Shown: positions 53,955 to 61,621, numbered from the stretch's first letter. The stretch: 64,000 nucleotides of DNA from Flavobacteriales bacterium (GCA_019694805.1 JAIBBG010000007.1:20015-84014), one strand, 5' to 3'. Notes: generated from the sequence alone by a model not told the origin. A program made the numbers and translations.

Positions 53955-54032
53955 GAAAAAATCAAATCAAGGATATGTGCAACACAGAAGGGTTTCAGCG
54001 ATGACATAGATTTCAACTGAATGATCCGGGTT
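53955..54032 (-). repeat. Intergenic repeat, copy B
   Basis: Minus-strand AACCCGGATCAT (54032 to 54021) is a perfect 12-bp inverted copy of the start of copy A. ATCGCTGAAA (minus strand of 53993-54002) is shared with copy C at almost the same spacing (19 versus 20 nt). Similarity is weak beyond the first ~44 nt. Confidence 0.6.
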
Positions 54033-54053
54033 TAACCACAATCACGTTTAGAA

Positions 54054-56309
54054 TTAAAAATTCACTGTCGTAACGATACCGTTGACAGTAAAAGTCGTTT
54101 CTTGAGTACCTGGAGTATAGCTTCCCCCAGTGTACAAACCATTCGTAACTGTACCGTCAGAACTGCCACCTGTATATATGGTATAAGAACCGCCATTCAC
54201 AAGTTCGGGTGATGAAAACACCACTGAATAATAAGAACGTTTAGGTTTAAAGTTGAGCAATTCATTGCCGTTGCTGTCTTCAATATGAAAAAGAGTATTC
54301 GCCGCTACGCTTTGAGTCGTCTTCATCGTGACAGATCTCTGTGATGAAGTATTGTTGAATCCTTGAGTCATATTTGAATTGGTACCCGACACCACGATAA
54401 ATCCACCCGAAATATTTCCAACACCATTGTAATCCATGCCCACTTCCGGCGATGATTGAGGTCCATGAACTGCTATGACACCGCCTGTAATGGTAACACT
54501 TCCATTGCTATCGATGGCATCGCCGCCACTTCCATCAACATAAATGGTTCCGCCATTGATCAATAGCAAGCTACCATCATTCGATTCTCCGCCAGAACCA
54601 TGGGTAGCATTAAAACCATCATCCGTAGATACCAAAGAAACTTCGCCATCATTCACGGTGATAAACGGTGCTTCAATCGCTTCATAGGAATCAACGATAG
54701 AAAGGACACCCTGATTGATCGTGACTGTTCCCAGAGACTTGATGCCATCATTTGCAGAATCGATGGTCACTGAGCCACTATTCATGGTAACGTTTCCATC
54801 AACCTTCATGGTTTTCGATTCATCATAATTCCCATTATTACCGCCACCAGGTCCACCACCGCCTCCTCCACCACCAGAGATGGTGATAGAATTACCAGTA
54901 GTGGTCACGTGAACAATAGGATCACTTCCTTCTTCGCCAATAATCAAAGCGCCATTCACATCTATCCCCTTGCCTCCTGTACCCGCATTCGAAATGGTGA
55001 CTTCGCCGCCGGTGATCGTGAGATCTCCGTCCACTTTGATTCCGGTGCTGTGGTATGCATCTGTTGTAGCTGTCGAATTCGTGTAAGTAGCGCCATTACC
55101 CGTGCAATTGATGTTGATCACTCCGGCTGAAACCACGACGTTTGCATCACCGGAGATTCCTCTACCGCCTTTACCAGTGGTAGTCAAGTCAATATTTCCA
55201 CCCTGAATCAGCAAATCTCCATTCGTGGATAAGAGGCTGCTATAAGCTGGTTCATTCCCCGAACCCGTTGGCACCAATACAGCATCTCCTGAAGATTGAG
55301 CGGTAATCTGCCCGTTGATCACGGCGATGCCCATATCTGCATTCAATCCTTTGGACTGATTGCCATAAACATTGAGTGTAAGAGTACCTCCTGTAACTTG
55401 AATGGTGCTGTCGCTCGAAATTGCATTGACGTTTGTTGCACTGCTATTGACGGTTAGTTCTCCACATTGCATTTCGAACGCACCGATTTCTGTATCAATG
55501 CCATCCCCATTGCTATTCACGACAACAGATCCACCCTTTTGATAATAACCATCGTTGGCGTGAATACCGTCAATCGCTGCAGATGAAATTCCAATGTTGC
55601 CTTCACGAATATCAATTTCATCATCTGATGCTATGGCGTGTTGTGCTGCACCAAAACCATTGATCATCAGACTTCCACCACCGATAAACTCGATTTGTCC
55701 ATTGCTGAATAAAGCTGCCTTTTGATCTTCAGTCAAGCCATCCACCACTGGCGCTGGATCATAAGTGACTCCATCTGATAATGTATTCACTTCAGCCACT
55801 ATTGAATTGATGGTCGCCTTTTTATCGGACTGGATATTCAATGCAGGTCCGGTGGGGTTCGTAAGGGTAAGACCATTGAGGATCAGGTTAAATCGCTTAT
55901 CAGAATATATTTTGAACGACCCGTCAGTTGAAGAACCACTCAGGAAATAATTGATATCCTGTGTAACTGAAGTTGAGTGAACAACAACATCCGCACCAGT
56001 TACATCAACGGTAACACCATTACCAGCCCATGGATTGATCACATTAGCAACGGCTCCATTGTATGTTACATCAATATTTTGGGAAATATCATTCACCAGT
56101 GAAATACTGTCGATATCAGCTACTGCATACTGAATGAGGTTAGCATTATTCTGATAAAATAACGTGGTATGATTGACATCGAAATAAATACTATCACCTT
56201 CCGTCAAAGTGTATTGATCGGTAATGCCATTGTGGTGAAATTGAATGACTTGCTGAGCTTGCGCTGTCAACACAATGAATGTCAGCACGATAGACATTAC
56301 ATTTTTCAT
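54054..56309 (-). CDS. Cthe_2159-like beta-helix carbohydrate-binding protein
   Basis: A 751-residue protein with signal peptide ending VLTAQAQ. After a short N-terminal beta domain (~20-75, with DIDSISLVND) comes a long right-handed beta-helix: repeated ITGGxVTIxxxGxGxKGIxxxGxLxIxGGxxxV turns, e.g. GDLTITGGEVTISNAGTGGKGID and DGSGGDAIDSNGSVTITGGVIAVHG. This matches the carbohydrate-binding Cthe_2159 family, whose founding member binds polygalacturonic acid. A Gly-rich insertion (SGGGGGGGGPGGGNNG) lies near residue 490. No sorting domain is seen. The start overlaps the stop of the upstream small T9SS protein by 4 nt. Confidence 0.87.
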   Translation of the reverse strand: MKNVMSIVLTFIVLTAQAQQVIQFHHNGITDQYTLTEGDSIYFDVNHTTLFYQNNANLIQYAVADIDSISLVNDISQNIDVTYNGAVANVINPWAGNGVTVDVTGADVVVHSTSVTQDINYFLSGSSTDGSFKIYSDKRFNLILNGLTLTNPTGPALNIQSDKKATINSIVAEVNTLSDGVTYDPAPVVDGLTEDQKAALFSNGQIEFIGGGSLMINGFGAAQHAIASDDEIDIREGNIGISSAAIDGIHANDGYYQKGGSVVVNSNGDGIDTEIGAFEMQCGELTVNSSATNVNAISSDSTIQVTGGTLTLNVYGNQSKGLNADMGIAVINGQITAQSSGDAVLVPTGSGNEPAYSSLLSTNGDLLIQGGNIDLTTTGKGGRGISGDANVVVSAGVININCTGNGATYTNSTATTDAYHSTGIKVDGDLTITGGEVTISNAGTGGKGIDVNGALIIGEEGSDPIVHVTTTGNSITISGGGGGGGGPGGGNNGNYDESKTMKVDGNVTMNSGSVTIDSANDGIKSLGTVTINQGVLSIVDSYEAIEAPFITVNDGEVSLVSTDDGFNATHGSGGESNDGSLLLINGGTIYVDGSGGDAIDSNGSVTITGGVIAVHGPQSSPEVGMDYNGVGNISGGFIVVSGTNSNMTQGFNNTSSQRSVTMKTTQSVAANTLFHIEDSNGNELLNFKPKRSYYSVVFSSPELVNGGSYTIYTGGSSDGTVTNGLYTGGSYTPGTQETTFTVNGIVTTVNF

Positions 56310-56794
56310 AGTTTGGTAAAGGTTTTGGTTTGATCGCCAACCACAATCATATATAGACCCGGTGAGAATTCAGCGATATTGATCTCAGTCATTTCACCAT
56401 GAATTTTTCCAATATATAATATTTTACCAACAATATTATAAACACAGTAAGAACCACACAAGTTGGATGAACATTGCAATTTCAACACATCAGAGGCTGG
56501 ATTGGGGTAGATCAGTAATGCGTCATCGCGTTGGATTCCATTTTCCGCATCAACAGAACCGTTCAGAGTAAGATAATCTGTTGTAAAAACATTAAAATAC
56601 CTCGTGCCACAATCGTCGCTGTGGATCACCAGATTGTTATTGGTGAACACGATACTGTTCACTGTGTTTAGTTCCATGAACGTAACAGAGCCATTGCTAC
56701 CAGCAACAGTCATGCTTTGAGCGGTTGCAGAATAAAAGCTTGTCGCACACGAAACCAATGCGACCATAGACAGCAGATAGGATAATTTTCTCAT
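56306..56794 (-). CDS. Small type A T9SS cargo protein
   Basis: A 162-residue protein with signal peptide ending SATAQ. A short beta region (MTVAGSNGSVTFMELNTVNSIVFTNNNLVIHSDDCGTRYF) resembles the N-terminal domain of the following beta-helix protein, where VADIDSISLVND is equivalent. The last ~75 residues are a type A sorting domain (LLIYPNPASDVLKLQCSSN to FSPGLYMIVVGDQTKTFTKL). It is translationally coupled (4-nt overlap) to the beta-helix gene, so the pair probably works together, perhaps with this one providing surface attachment (inference). Confidence 0.87.
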   Translation of the reverse strand: MRKLSYLLSMVALVSCATSFYSATAQSMTVAGSNGSVTFMELNTVNSIVFTNNNLVIHSDDCGTRYFNVFTTDYLTLNGSVDAENGIQRDDALLIYPNPASDVLKLQCSSNLCGSYCVYNIVGKILYIGKIHGEMTEINIAEFSPGLYMIVVGDQTKTFTKL

Positions 56795-56805
56795 TGATGA
56801 CAGGT

Positions 56806-56820
56806 TTGTATCGAATACAA
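56806..56820. promoter_or_regulatory. Palindrome TTGTAT-CGA-ATACAA upstream of the beta-helix operon
   Basis: A perfect 6-bp inverted repeat with a 3-nt centre, 11 nt upstream of the ATG at 56794. The size fits a repressor operator near the promoter; no regulator can be named. Confidence 0.4.
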
Positions 56821-56973
56821 CCCCAACAATGATAACCTTGGGTAGAAAAGAAAAAAACCGATCACCACTAAAACAGATGCAAACAAACTACAGATATCCA
56901 ACCCACCATTCCAAGTGGGAATGACTGCAGCTTCTTTTAAAACAGATCGTAGTGGGGATCTTTTTTAGGAGGG

Positions 56974-57022
56974 CGGACTACAAGTTTGCCGGAATTGACT
57001 TAAGAGTCAGAAATGTAGTCCG
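56974..57022. other. Nested inverted repeats downstream of crp
   Basis: Outer arms CGGACTACA (56974-56982) and TGTAGTCCG (57014-57022) are a perfect 9-bp pair. Inside is TGACT-TAAG-AGTCA (56996-57009). There is no T-run on either side, so a plain terminator is unlikely; RNA folding or a protein site is possible. It lies in the 245-nt space between the crp gene and the beta-helix operon. Confidence 0.4.
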
Positions 57023-57039
57023 TTCAGGAATACAACAAC

Positions 57040-57714
57040 TCAGACAGCGATACTCATCTTGAAAGGAAGATCTACTCTGCTTCCAGACTTACATTGATGA
57101 TCGCCAAAAGATTTAGAGTTGTCCAAATAAATTTTACCACGTTTGATGAATACTTCACCCTGCGCATTCATTTGGCGAATAGCACGAATAACAGTTTCAA
57201 CACGCAGACCAGTCATATTGCCCATTTGTTGACGTGTAAGGAGTACACGCGAACATTGGGAACAAACGTGTCTTTCAGAAACCTTCAAATGATGGATAAG
57301 CGTTGCAAGCCTATGCATTGGAGGCTTGTTTGAAAGTTCCTTAGTAATTAGAAATTTATAACGCATACGCGTTACAAACAAACTCAAGAATTTCATCATG
57401 AGTTGTTTGTCAGAGATCAAAACATCATTGAATTTTTCAGAGGGTAGCCAAATCACCTCAGATTCTTCTTCAGCAAGTACAGAAGCTTCATAAGGCAGAC
57501 CATCAAACAGAGGAAATTCAGCGAATGATTCGCCTGGTTGAACAATTTCCTGAATGATCTCCTTGCCATCCTCTTCCAAATTAGTCCACCTCACGCTTCC
57601 GCTCAATAACTGAAAATAACCTTGTGGTTCTTCGCCCTCACGAACAATGATTTCACCGGCTTTGAAACGTCGCATGCTCGCGCCGTTACCAAATAAAACA
57701 TCTGTACTTATCAT
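57040..57714 (-). CDS. Crp/Fnr family transcriptional regulator
   Basis: A 224-residue protein. The cyclic-nucleotide-binding-like beta roll spans ~14-120 (IIVREGEEPQGYFQLLSGSV, GESFAEFPLFDGLPYEASVLAEEESEVIWLP) and is followed by a dimer helix. A winged helix (~150-205) has VLLTRQQMGNMTGLRVETVIRAIRQM. The recognition helix keeps Glu and Arg at the positions of Fnr Glu209 and Arg213 (Ile replaces Ser). There is no N-terminal Fe-S cysteine cluster; a CSQC pair lies just before the HTH. An exact -7 box ends 4 nt before the ATG, and a TTGACTTTTGTCAA palindrome lies about 62 nt upstream, suggesting autoregulation. Confidence 0.93.
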   Translation of the reverse strand: MISTDVLFGNGASMRRFKAGEIIVREGEEPQGYFQLLSGSVRWTNLEEDGKEIIQEIVQPGESFAEFPLFDGLPYEASVLAEEESEVIWLPSEKFNDVLISDKQLMMKFLSLFVTRMRYKFLITKELSNKPPMHRLATLIHHLKVSERHVCSQCSRVLLTRQQMGNMTGLRVETVIRAIRQMNAQGEVFIKRGKIYLDNSKSFGDHQCKSGSRVDLPFKMSIAV

Positions 57715-57718
57715 GGGC

Positions 57719-57726
57719 CAAAAGTA
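57719..57726 (-). promoter_or_regulatory. -7 box TACTTTTG, 4 nt before the crp ATG
   Basis: An exact TAnnTTTG match on the minus strand, 4-nt spacer (GCCC) to the ATG at 57714. No TTG-like -33 box is visible at 19-21 nt upstream, which would fit an activator-dependent promoter. Confidence 0.6.
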
Positions 57727-57769
57727 TTTATGAATATTATAAAGGTATTGATATTAACACGATTTTGAG

Positions 57770-57783
57770 TTGACTTTTGTCAA
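57770..57783. promoter_or_regulatory. Crp/Fnr-type palindrome TTGACTTTTGTCAA
   Basis: Perfect arms TTGAC/GTCAA with a 4-nt centre, the Fnr-family layout. The centre is 62-63 nt from the ATG of the crp gene, whose mRNA appears leaderless, so the position is about -61.5 to -62.5 (class I activator distance). Confidence 0.6.
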
Positions 57784-58003
57784 TGAATTGTTCACAGAAT
57801 TATAAATATTATTTAGATCACATTCGCTAAGCCGGGCCAGATAATCAATTTGATATTTCCATGACAATTCTACCGTCAATTAACGGTGTCTCAATGGGTT
57901 GGTCAAACTATATTCCTTAACATAATTAACAGGATATCACCCATCACATTGTAATATTATACGACGAATTCTACAATGAATACAATCAAATATTCCAAAT
58001 CCT

Positions 58004-58027
58004 AATATCATCCAAAAGGATGATATT
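58004..58027. other. Perfect 10-bp hairpin
   Basis: AATATCATCC-AAAA-GGATGATATT. It is not followed by a T-run on either strand, so an operator or an RNA structure is more likely than a terminator. Confidence 0.45.
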
Positions 58028-58184
58028 ACTTACCAAATTAACAAAAACCAGAATTTAACAGATATGCAGAAAAAAAGCAGCGACAGTGCATAAATCAGCG
58101 TTATATCTGCACTACAACACAATTCCATACTTTTTAGACAATTTGTTCTCTTGAAACGACCACAACTAACAAAGACTCCTGAAC

Positions 58185-58198
58185 TTGACTTTTGTCAC
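58185..58198. promoter_or_regulatory. Crp/Fnr-type palindrome TTGACTTTTGTCAC
   Basis: Same motif as the site at 57770 with one outer mismatch. Its centre is 32 bp (three helical turns) from that of the next site. Confidence 0.5.
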
Positions 58199-58216
58199 TC
58201 ACTACATTCCAACTTC

Positions 58217-58230
58217 TTGACTTAAGTCAG
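58217..58230. promoter_or_regulatory. Crp/Fnr-type palindrome TTGACTTAAGTCAG
   Basis: It contains the perfect 12-bp palindrome TGACTTAAGTCA. Paired with the site at 58185. Confidence 0.5.
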
Positions 58231-58410
58231 CTTTAAACGCGTATGTTGGAGCACCAAATCGTGACGATTCAAAATCCTGATGAATTTTATTTGTAAAACA
58301 CATGGCATGATCTGGGTTAAACAACGAAAAATCGAAACACTGTGTCTCATTCAAAATAAGCAATGCAATTTTCGAATGTCCGACATGACATTGGACCATG
58401 AATTGCCGGA

Positions 58411-58418
58411 TATCTTTC
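58411..58418 (+). promoter_or_regulatory. -7 box TATCTTTC
   Basis: A 7-of-8 TAnnTTTG match with a TTG 17 nt upstream (58391-58393). It lies 18 nt before the ATG at 58437 and supports that start. Confidence 0.45.
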
Positions 58419-58436
58419 GATTCAAAATCTTACAAG

Positions 58437-59246
58437 ATGAAAAAAAGTACCATACTCTTCGCATTGGTTCTGATCGTTTGCCAATGGAAAGCGCAAGACA
58501 TTCCTAATGGAAATTTCGAAGTCTGGGATCTATACAATTCCTGGACACTGGAACCACAATATTGGCTTACACAAAACAATCAGATCATGACGCCTGTGAC
58601 CCAGGATACGCTATCTCATGAAGGTGAGTATGCCATGAACGTGCATGTCCTACCCGGTTTTGAAGGAGGTATTCAGGAAATTGCGCATACCAGTCTTGCT
58701 GTAGAATATATTCCCGTTGCTCTCACCTATTGGGTGAAGGCATCCGTACCAGATGGTTATGAGTTGGAAAATGTGGCAGTGACCGCTTCTTTTTTCTATC
58801 AGGGATTAGAAGTTTACAATGAGATGGATGTGATTTATGACAGCATAGCTGAATGGGAGCAGCACACAATCCTCTTTGACCAGATCGATGTCAGTGTGGA
58901 TGAGGTACGTCTTCTGGTATCAGCCGGGTTCGTGACAGCCTTAGGCGGTGGATCGTGGGATACATGGATTTCCGTTGATGAAATGGCATTCAGCGATGAA
59001 CTCGCTGTTCATGATCAAAACATTGCTCCCGGACCATTTTATCCAAATCCTTGCGCTGGTATATTGTATCTCCCATCCTTTGAACCTGGCGACACGGTGC
59101 AAATCATAGACAGTCAAGGCCGAATGTTGAATATGCCTCCAGCCAGCCAAACATTAGATTTGGGCCATCTTGCAGAAGGATTGTATATCGTAAGGTTGAT
59201 CAAATCAAATGGCAGAATATGCCAATCGTCGATTGTTAGAAGTTAA
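58437..59246 (+). CDS. Secreted protein with type A T9SS sorting domain
   Basis: A 269-residue protein from the ATG at 58437, signal peptide MKKSTILFALVLIVCQWKAQ. The mature part opens DIPNGNFEVWDLYNSWTLEPQYW, typical of the beta-sandwich, carbohydrate-binding-like N-terminal domain of many Bacteroidota secreted proteins (PCMD or CBM-like). It ends in a type A sorting domain (PGPFYPNPCAGILYLPSF to LAEGLYIVRLIKSNGRI). A longer frame from 58398 lacks a proper signal peptide and would begin inside the promoter. Ligand unknown. The Crp/Fnr-type sites lie about 200 nt upstream. Confidence 0.86.
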   Translation: MKKSTILFALVLIVCQWKAQDIPNGNFEVWDLYNSWTLEPQYWLTQNNQIMTPVTQDTLSHEGEYAMNVHVLPGFEGGIQEIAHTSLAVEYIPVALTYWVKASVPDGYELENVAVTASFFYQGLEVYNEMDVIYDSIAEWEQHTILFDQIDVSVDEVRLLVSAGFVTALGGGSWDTWISVDEMAFSDELAVHDQNIAPGPFYPNPCAGILYLPSFEPGDTVQIIDSQGRMLNMPPASQTLDLGHLAEGLYIVRLIKSNGRICQSSIVRS

Positions 59247-59295
59247 ACCTGAATCTTGCAGCCGAAATCTAATTCAGTGCTCAAATCTTCAATGA

Positions 59296-59346
59296 CAGGC
59301 ACCCCATGTCGTTACCTCATGGGCCTGGCATCCTCGATTTTTATTT
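59296..59346 (+). terminator. Possible terminator after the 58437 gene
   Basis: CAGG-(CAC)-CCCATG / CATGGG-CCTG forms 10 bp with a 3-nt bulge and a 9-nt loop; a T-rich tract (GATTTTTATTTTC) begins about 10 nt later. The gap before the T-run lowers confidence. Confidence 0.4.
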
Positions 59347-59381
59347 TCACAGAATGAAACAACCGCTTAAGGTTGTAAGTT

Positions 59382-59462
59382 CACAAACAAAAATCTTGCG
59401 GAAGCGCCCGTACTTTTTGGCTTTCAGCGATTCACAACGATCCCGACAGCCTGATCCGGGTT
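59382..59462 (-). repeat. Intergenic repeat, copy C
   Basis: The minus strand starts AACCCGGATCA at 59462 and runs to TTTGTG at 59382. It shares AACCCGGATCA, ATCGT, GCTGA-AGCCAAAA and CCGCAAGATTT with copy A, and the ATCGCTGAAA box with copy B. It is a solo copy in the 319-nt space before paaZ, which otherwise holds only the possible terminator. Confidence 0.65.
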
Positions 59463-59565
59463 AAAGGTCCGACCATCAGGAATTGTTGTTCGTAAAGGGA
59501 AGTTCAAAAGGAGTGGAAAATCGCCTTTTTGCACCCAAATTCGCGCCTCAACAATTTTTGAGCTC

Positions 59566-61611
59566 ATGCAACTACAGAATTATATTGGCGGTCAGTGGGT
59601 GGCCGGAAGTGGTAAAGGAAAAGAACTCTACAATGCCATCACCGGCGAAGTCGTAGCCTTGGCCAGCTCAGGTGGAATTGACTTTGGTGAAATGCTTCAC
59701 TATGCCAGAACAGTTGGCGGTCCTGCACTTCGGAAAATGACCTTTCATGAGCGCGGCAGAATGCTCAAGGCTTTGGCCTTTTACCTCTCAGAAAGAAAAG
59801 CAAAGTACTATGAAGTAAGTTATCTCACCGGTGCCACCAAGGTAGATTCTTGGATTGATATCGATGGAGGCATTGGAAATCTTTTTGCTTATTCATCGCT
59901 GCGACGACAATTTCCTGATGAACGTTTTTATGTCGACGGTGAAATGGCAAAACTGTCGAAGAATGGCACATTTATCGGTCATCACATCATGGTACCGAGA
60001 GAAGGTGTGGCCATTCATATCAACGCATTCAACTTCCCGGTATGGGGAATGCTGGAAAAAATCGCTGTTAATCTTCTGGCCGGAGTTCCTGCCGTGGTGA
60101 AACCAGCTACCATCACCTCCTTTCTTACAGAAGCAGTGGTCAAAGACATTGTAGCATCTGGTATTTTACCCGAAGGATCATTGCAACTGATCTGCGGGAG
60201 TGCTGAGGGTATACTCGACCATGTGATCTCTCAGGATGTAGTGACATTTACAGGTAGTGCATCCACGGGAAAAAAACTCAAATCACATCCCCGAATTGTG
60301 GATGAGGCTGTTCATTTCAATATGGAAGCAGACTCGCTGAATGCAGCGGTTCTCGGTAAAGATGCAGTACCAGGCACGGAAGAATTTGAGCTTTTCATCA
60401 AAGAAGTGAGAAAAGAAGTGACCGTGAAGAGCGGTCAAAAATGTACCGCCATCCGACGTGTCATCGTGCCTTCGGCTTTGATAGAAGATGTTCAAATTGC
60501 ATTAGGAAAAGCATTCAGTAAAACAGTAATCGGTGATCCGAAAAACGAAGCAGTGCGAATGGGCTCACTTGCCTCTATGTCGCAGCGTATTGACGTTTTG
60601 GAAAAACTCGCCATACTGCGAAAGGAATCAGAACTGGTATATGGCGATCCAACCAAAGCCGAATTGGTCGATGCCAACTTCGAACATGGCGCATTCCTGA
60701 CTCCCATGCTATTGCTCAATAAACAGCCGTTTAAGAATATGTCATCACATGAGGTGGAAGCATTTGGACCGATAACTACACTCATGCCTTATGAACACCT
60801 TGATGATGCTATAGCATTAACCAAATTAGGAAAGGGATCACTGGTGTGCAGCATCACCACAGCAGACGATCGCATTGCGCGTGATTTTGTGATTGGTTCT
60901 GCGTCCCATCACGGGCGGATATTAGTACTCAACCGCGAAAGTGCAGTTGAGAGCACTGGTCATGGATCACCTATGCCCTTGTTGGTGCATGGTGGACCGG
61001 GACGAGCTGGTGGCGGCGAAGAAATGGGCGGAAAGCGCGGAGTGATGCACTATTTGCAGCGCACCGCTATTCAGGGTACACCAACAACCATCACAGCCAT
61101 TACTGGTGTTTATCAATATGGTGGCAAACAAACTGAGGCTAACCCTCACCTGTTCAGACAACATTTTGAAGACCTCAGAATCGGCGATACCGTGTTTACT
61201 CACAAACACACCGTAAGTGAAGCTGATATTGTCAACTTCGCGAATGTGAGTGGTGACAATTTCTATGCACATATGGATGCAACTTCACTGGAAGGTACAG
61301 TCTTCGAACGCCGTGTTGCACATGGCTATTTCGTATTGTCGAAAGCTGCAGGGTTGTTTGTTGATCCGAAAAAAGGACCAGTGTTACTTAACTACGGACT
61401 TGAGGAAGCACGATTTACCAAACCAGTTTATCCCGGCATGACCATTGGTGTTCGTTTTACTGTCAAAGAAAAAATCAATCAGGAAAAACGCAGCGACGAT
61501 GATATTGCAAAAGGTATCGTGAAATTTTTGGTAGACGTATATGATGAAACAGGAGAAACAGTAGCTCTCGCTACCATCCTGACTATGGTAAAAAAAGCAG
61601 ATCAATCATAA
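59566..61611 (+). CDS. paaZ: Bifunctional PaaZ: oxepin-CoA hydrolase / semialdehyde dehydrogenase
   Basis: A 681-residue fusion, the same length as the E. coli enzyme. The N-terminal aldehyde dehydrogenase (~1-520) has catalytic Cys293 (GQKCTAIRR) and general base Glu254 (NMEADSLNAAV), with TFTGSASTGKKL in the cofactor fold. The C-terminal MaoC-like hydratase (~530-681) has Asp564 and His569 (GDNFYAHMD). It opens the oxepin-CoA ring and oxidises the semialdehyde in phenylacetate breakdown. No other paa gene is present in the window. A -7-like box AATTTTTG ends 5 nt before the ATG, with a TTTG 21 nt further upstream. Confidence 0.96.
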   Translation: MQLQNYIGGQWVAGSGKGKELYNAITGEVVALASSGGIDFGEMLHYARTVGGPALRKMTFHERGRMLKALAFYLSERKAKYYEVSYLTGATKVDSWIDIDGGIGNLFAYSSLRRQFPDERFYVDGEMAKLSKNGTFIGHHIMVPREGVAIHINAFNFPVWGMLEKIAVNLLAGVPAVVKPATITSFLTEAVVKDIVASGILPEGSLQLICGSAEGILDHVISQDVVTFTGSASTGKKLKSHPRIVDEAVHFNMEADSLNAAVLGKDAVPGTEEFELFIKEVRKEVTVKSGQKCTAIRRVIVPSALIEDVQIALGKAFSKTVIGDPKNEAVRMGSLASMSQRIDVLEKLAILRKESELVYGDPTKAELVDANFEHGAFLTPMLLLNKQPFKNMSSHEVEAFGPITTLMPYEHLDDAIALTKLGKGSLVCSITTADDRIARDFVIGSASHHGRILVLNRESAVESTGHGSPMPLLVHGGPGRAGGGEEMGGKRGVMHYLQRTAIQGTPTTITAITGVYQYGGKQTEANPHLFRQHFEDLRIGDTVFTHKHTVSEADIVNFANVSGDNFYAHMDATSLEGTVFERRVAHGYFVLSKAAGLFVDPKKGPVLLNYGLEEARFTKPVYPGMTIGVRFTVKEKINQEKRSDDDIAKGIVKFLVDVYDETGETVALATILTMVKKADQS

Positions 61612-61621
61612 GGACATAAAA

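Larger units (their letters stand above)
57727..58410. other. AT-rich intergenic regulatory region
   Basis: No believable gene in about 680 nt. It holds three TTGAC-N4-GTCA-type palindromes (57770, 58185, 58217), a short inverted repeat ACCGT/ACGGT (57872-57887) and a perfect 10-bp hairpin (58004-58027). It is the most regulatory-looking region of the window. Confidence 0.6.

Noticed and set aside
56995..57010. TTGACTTAAGAGTCAG as a Crp/Fnr site
   Set aside because: The arms are separated by 6 nt, not 4, and the sequence is better explained as the inner stem of the nested inverted repeat.
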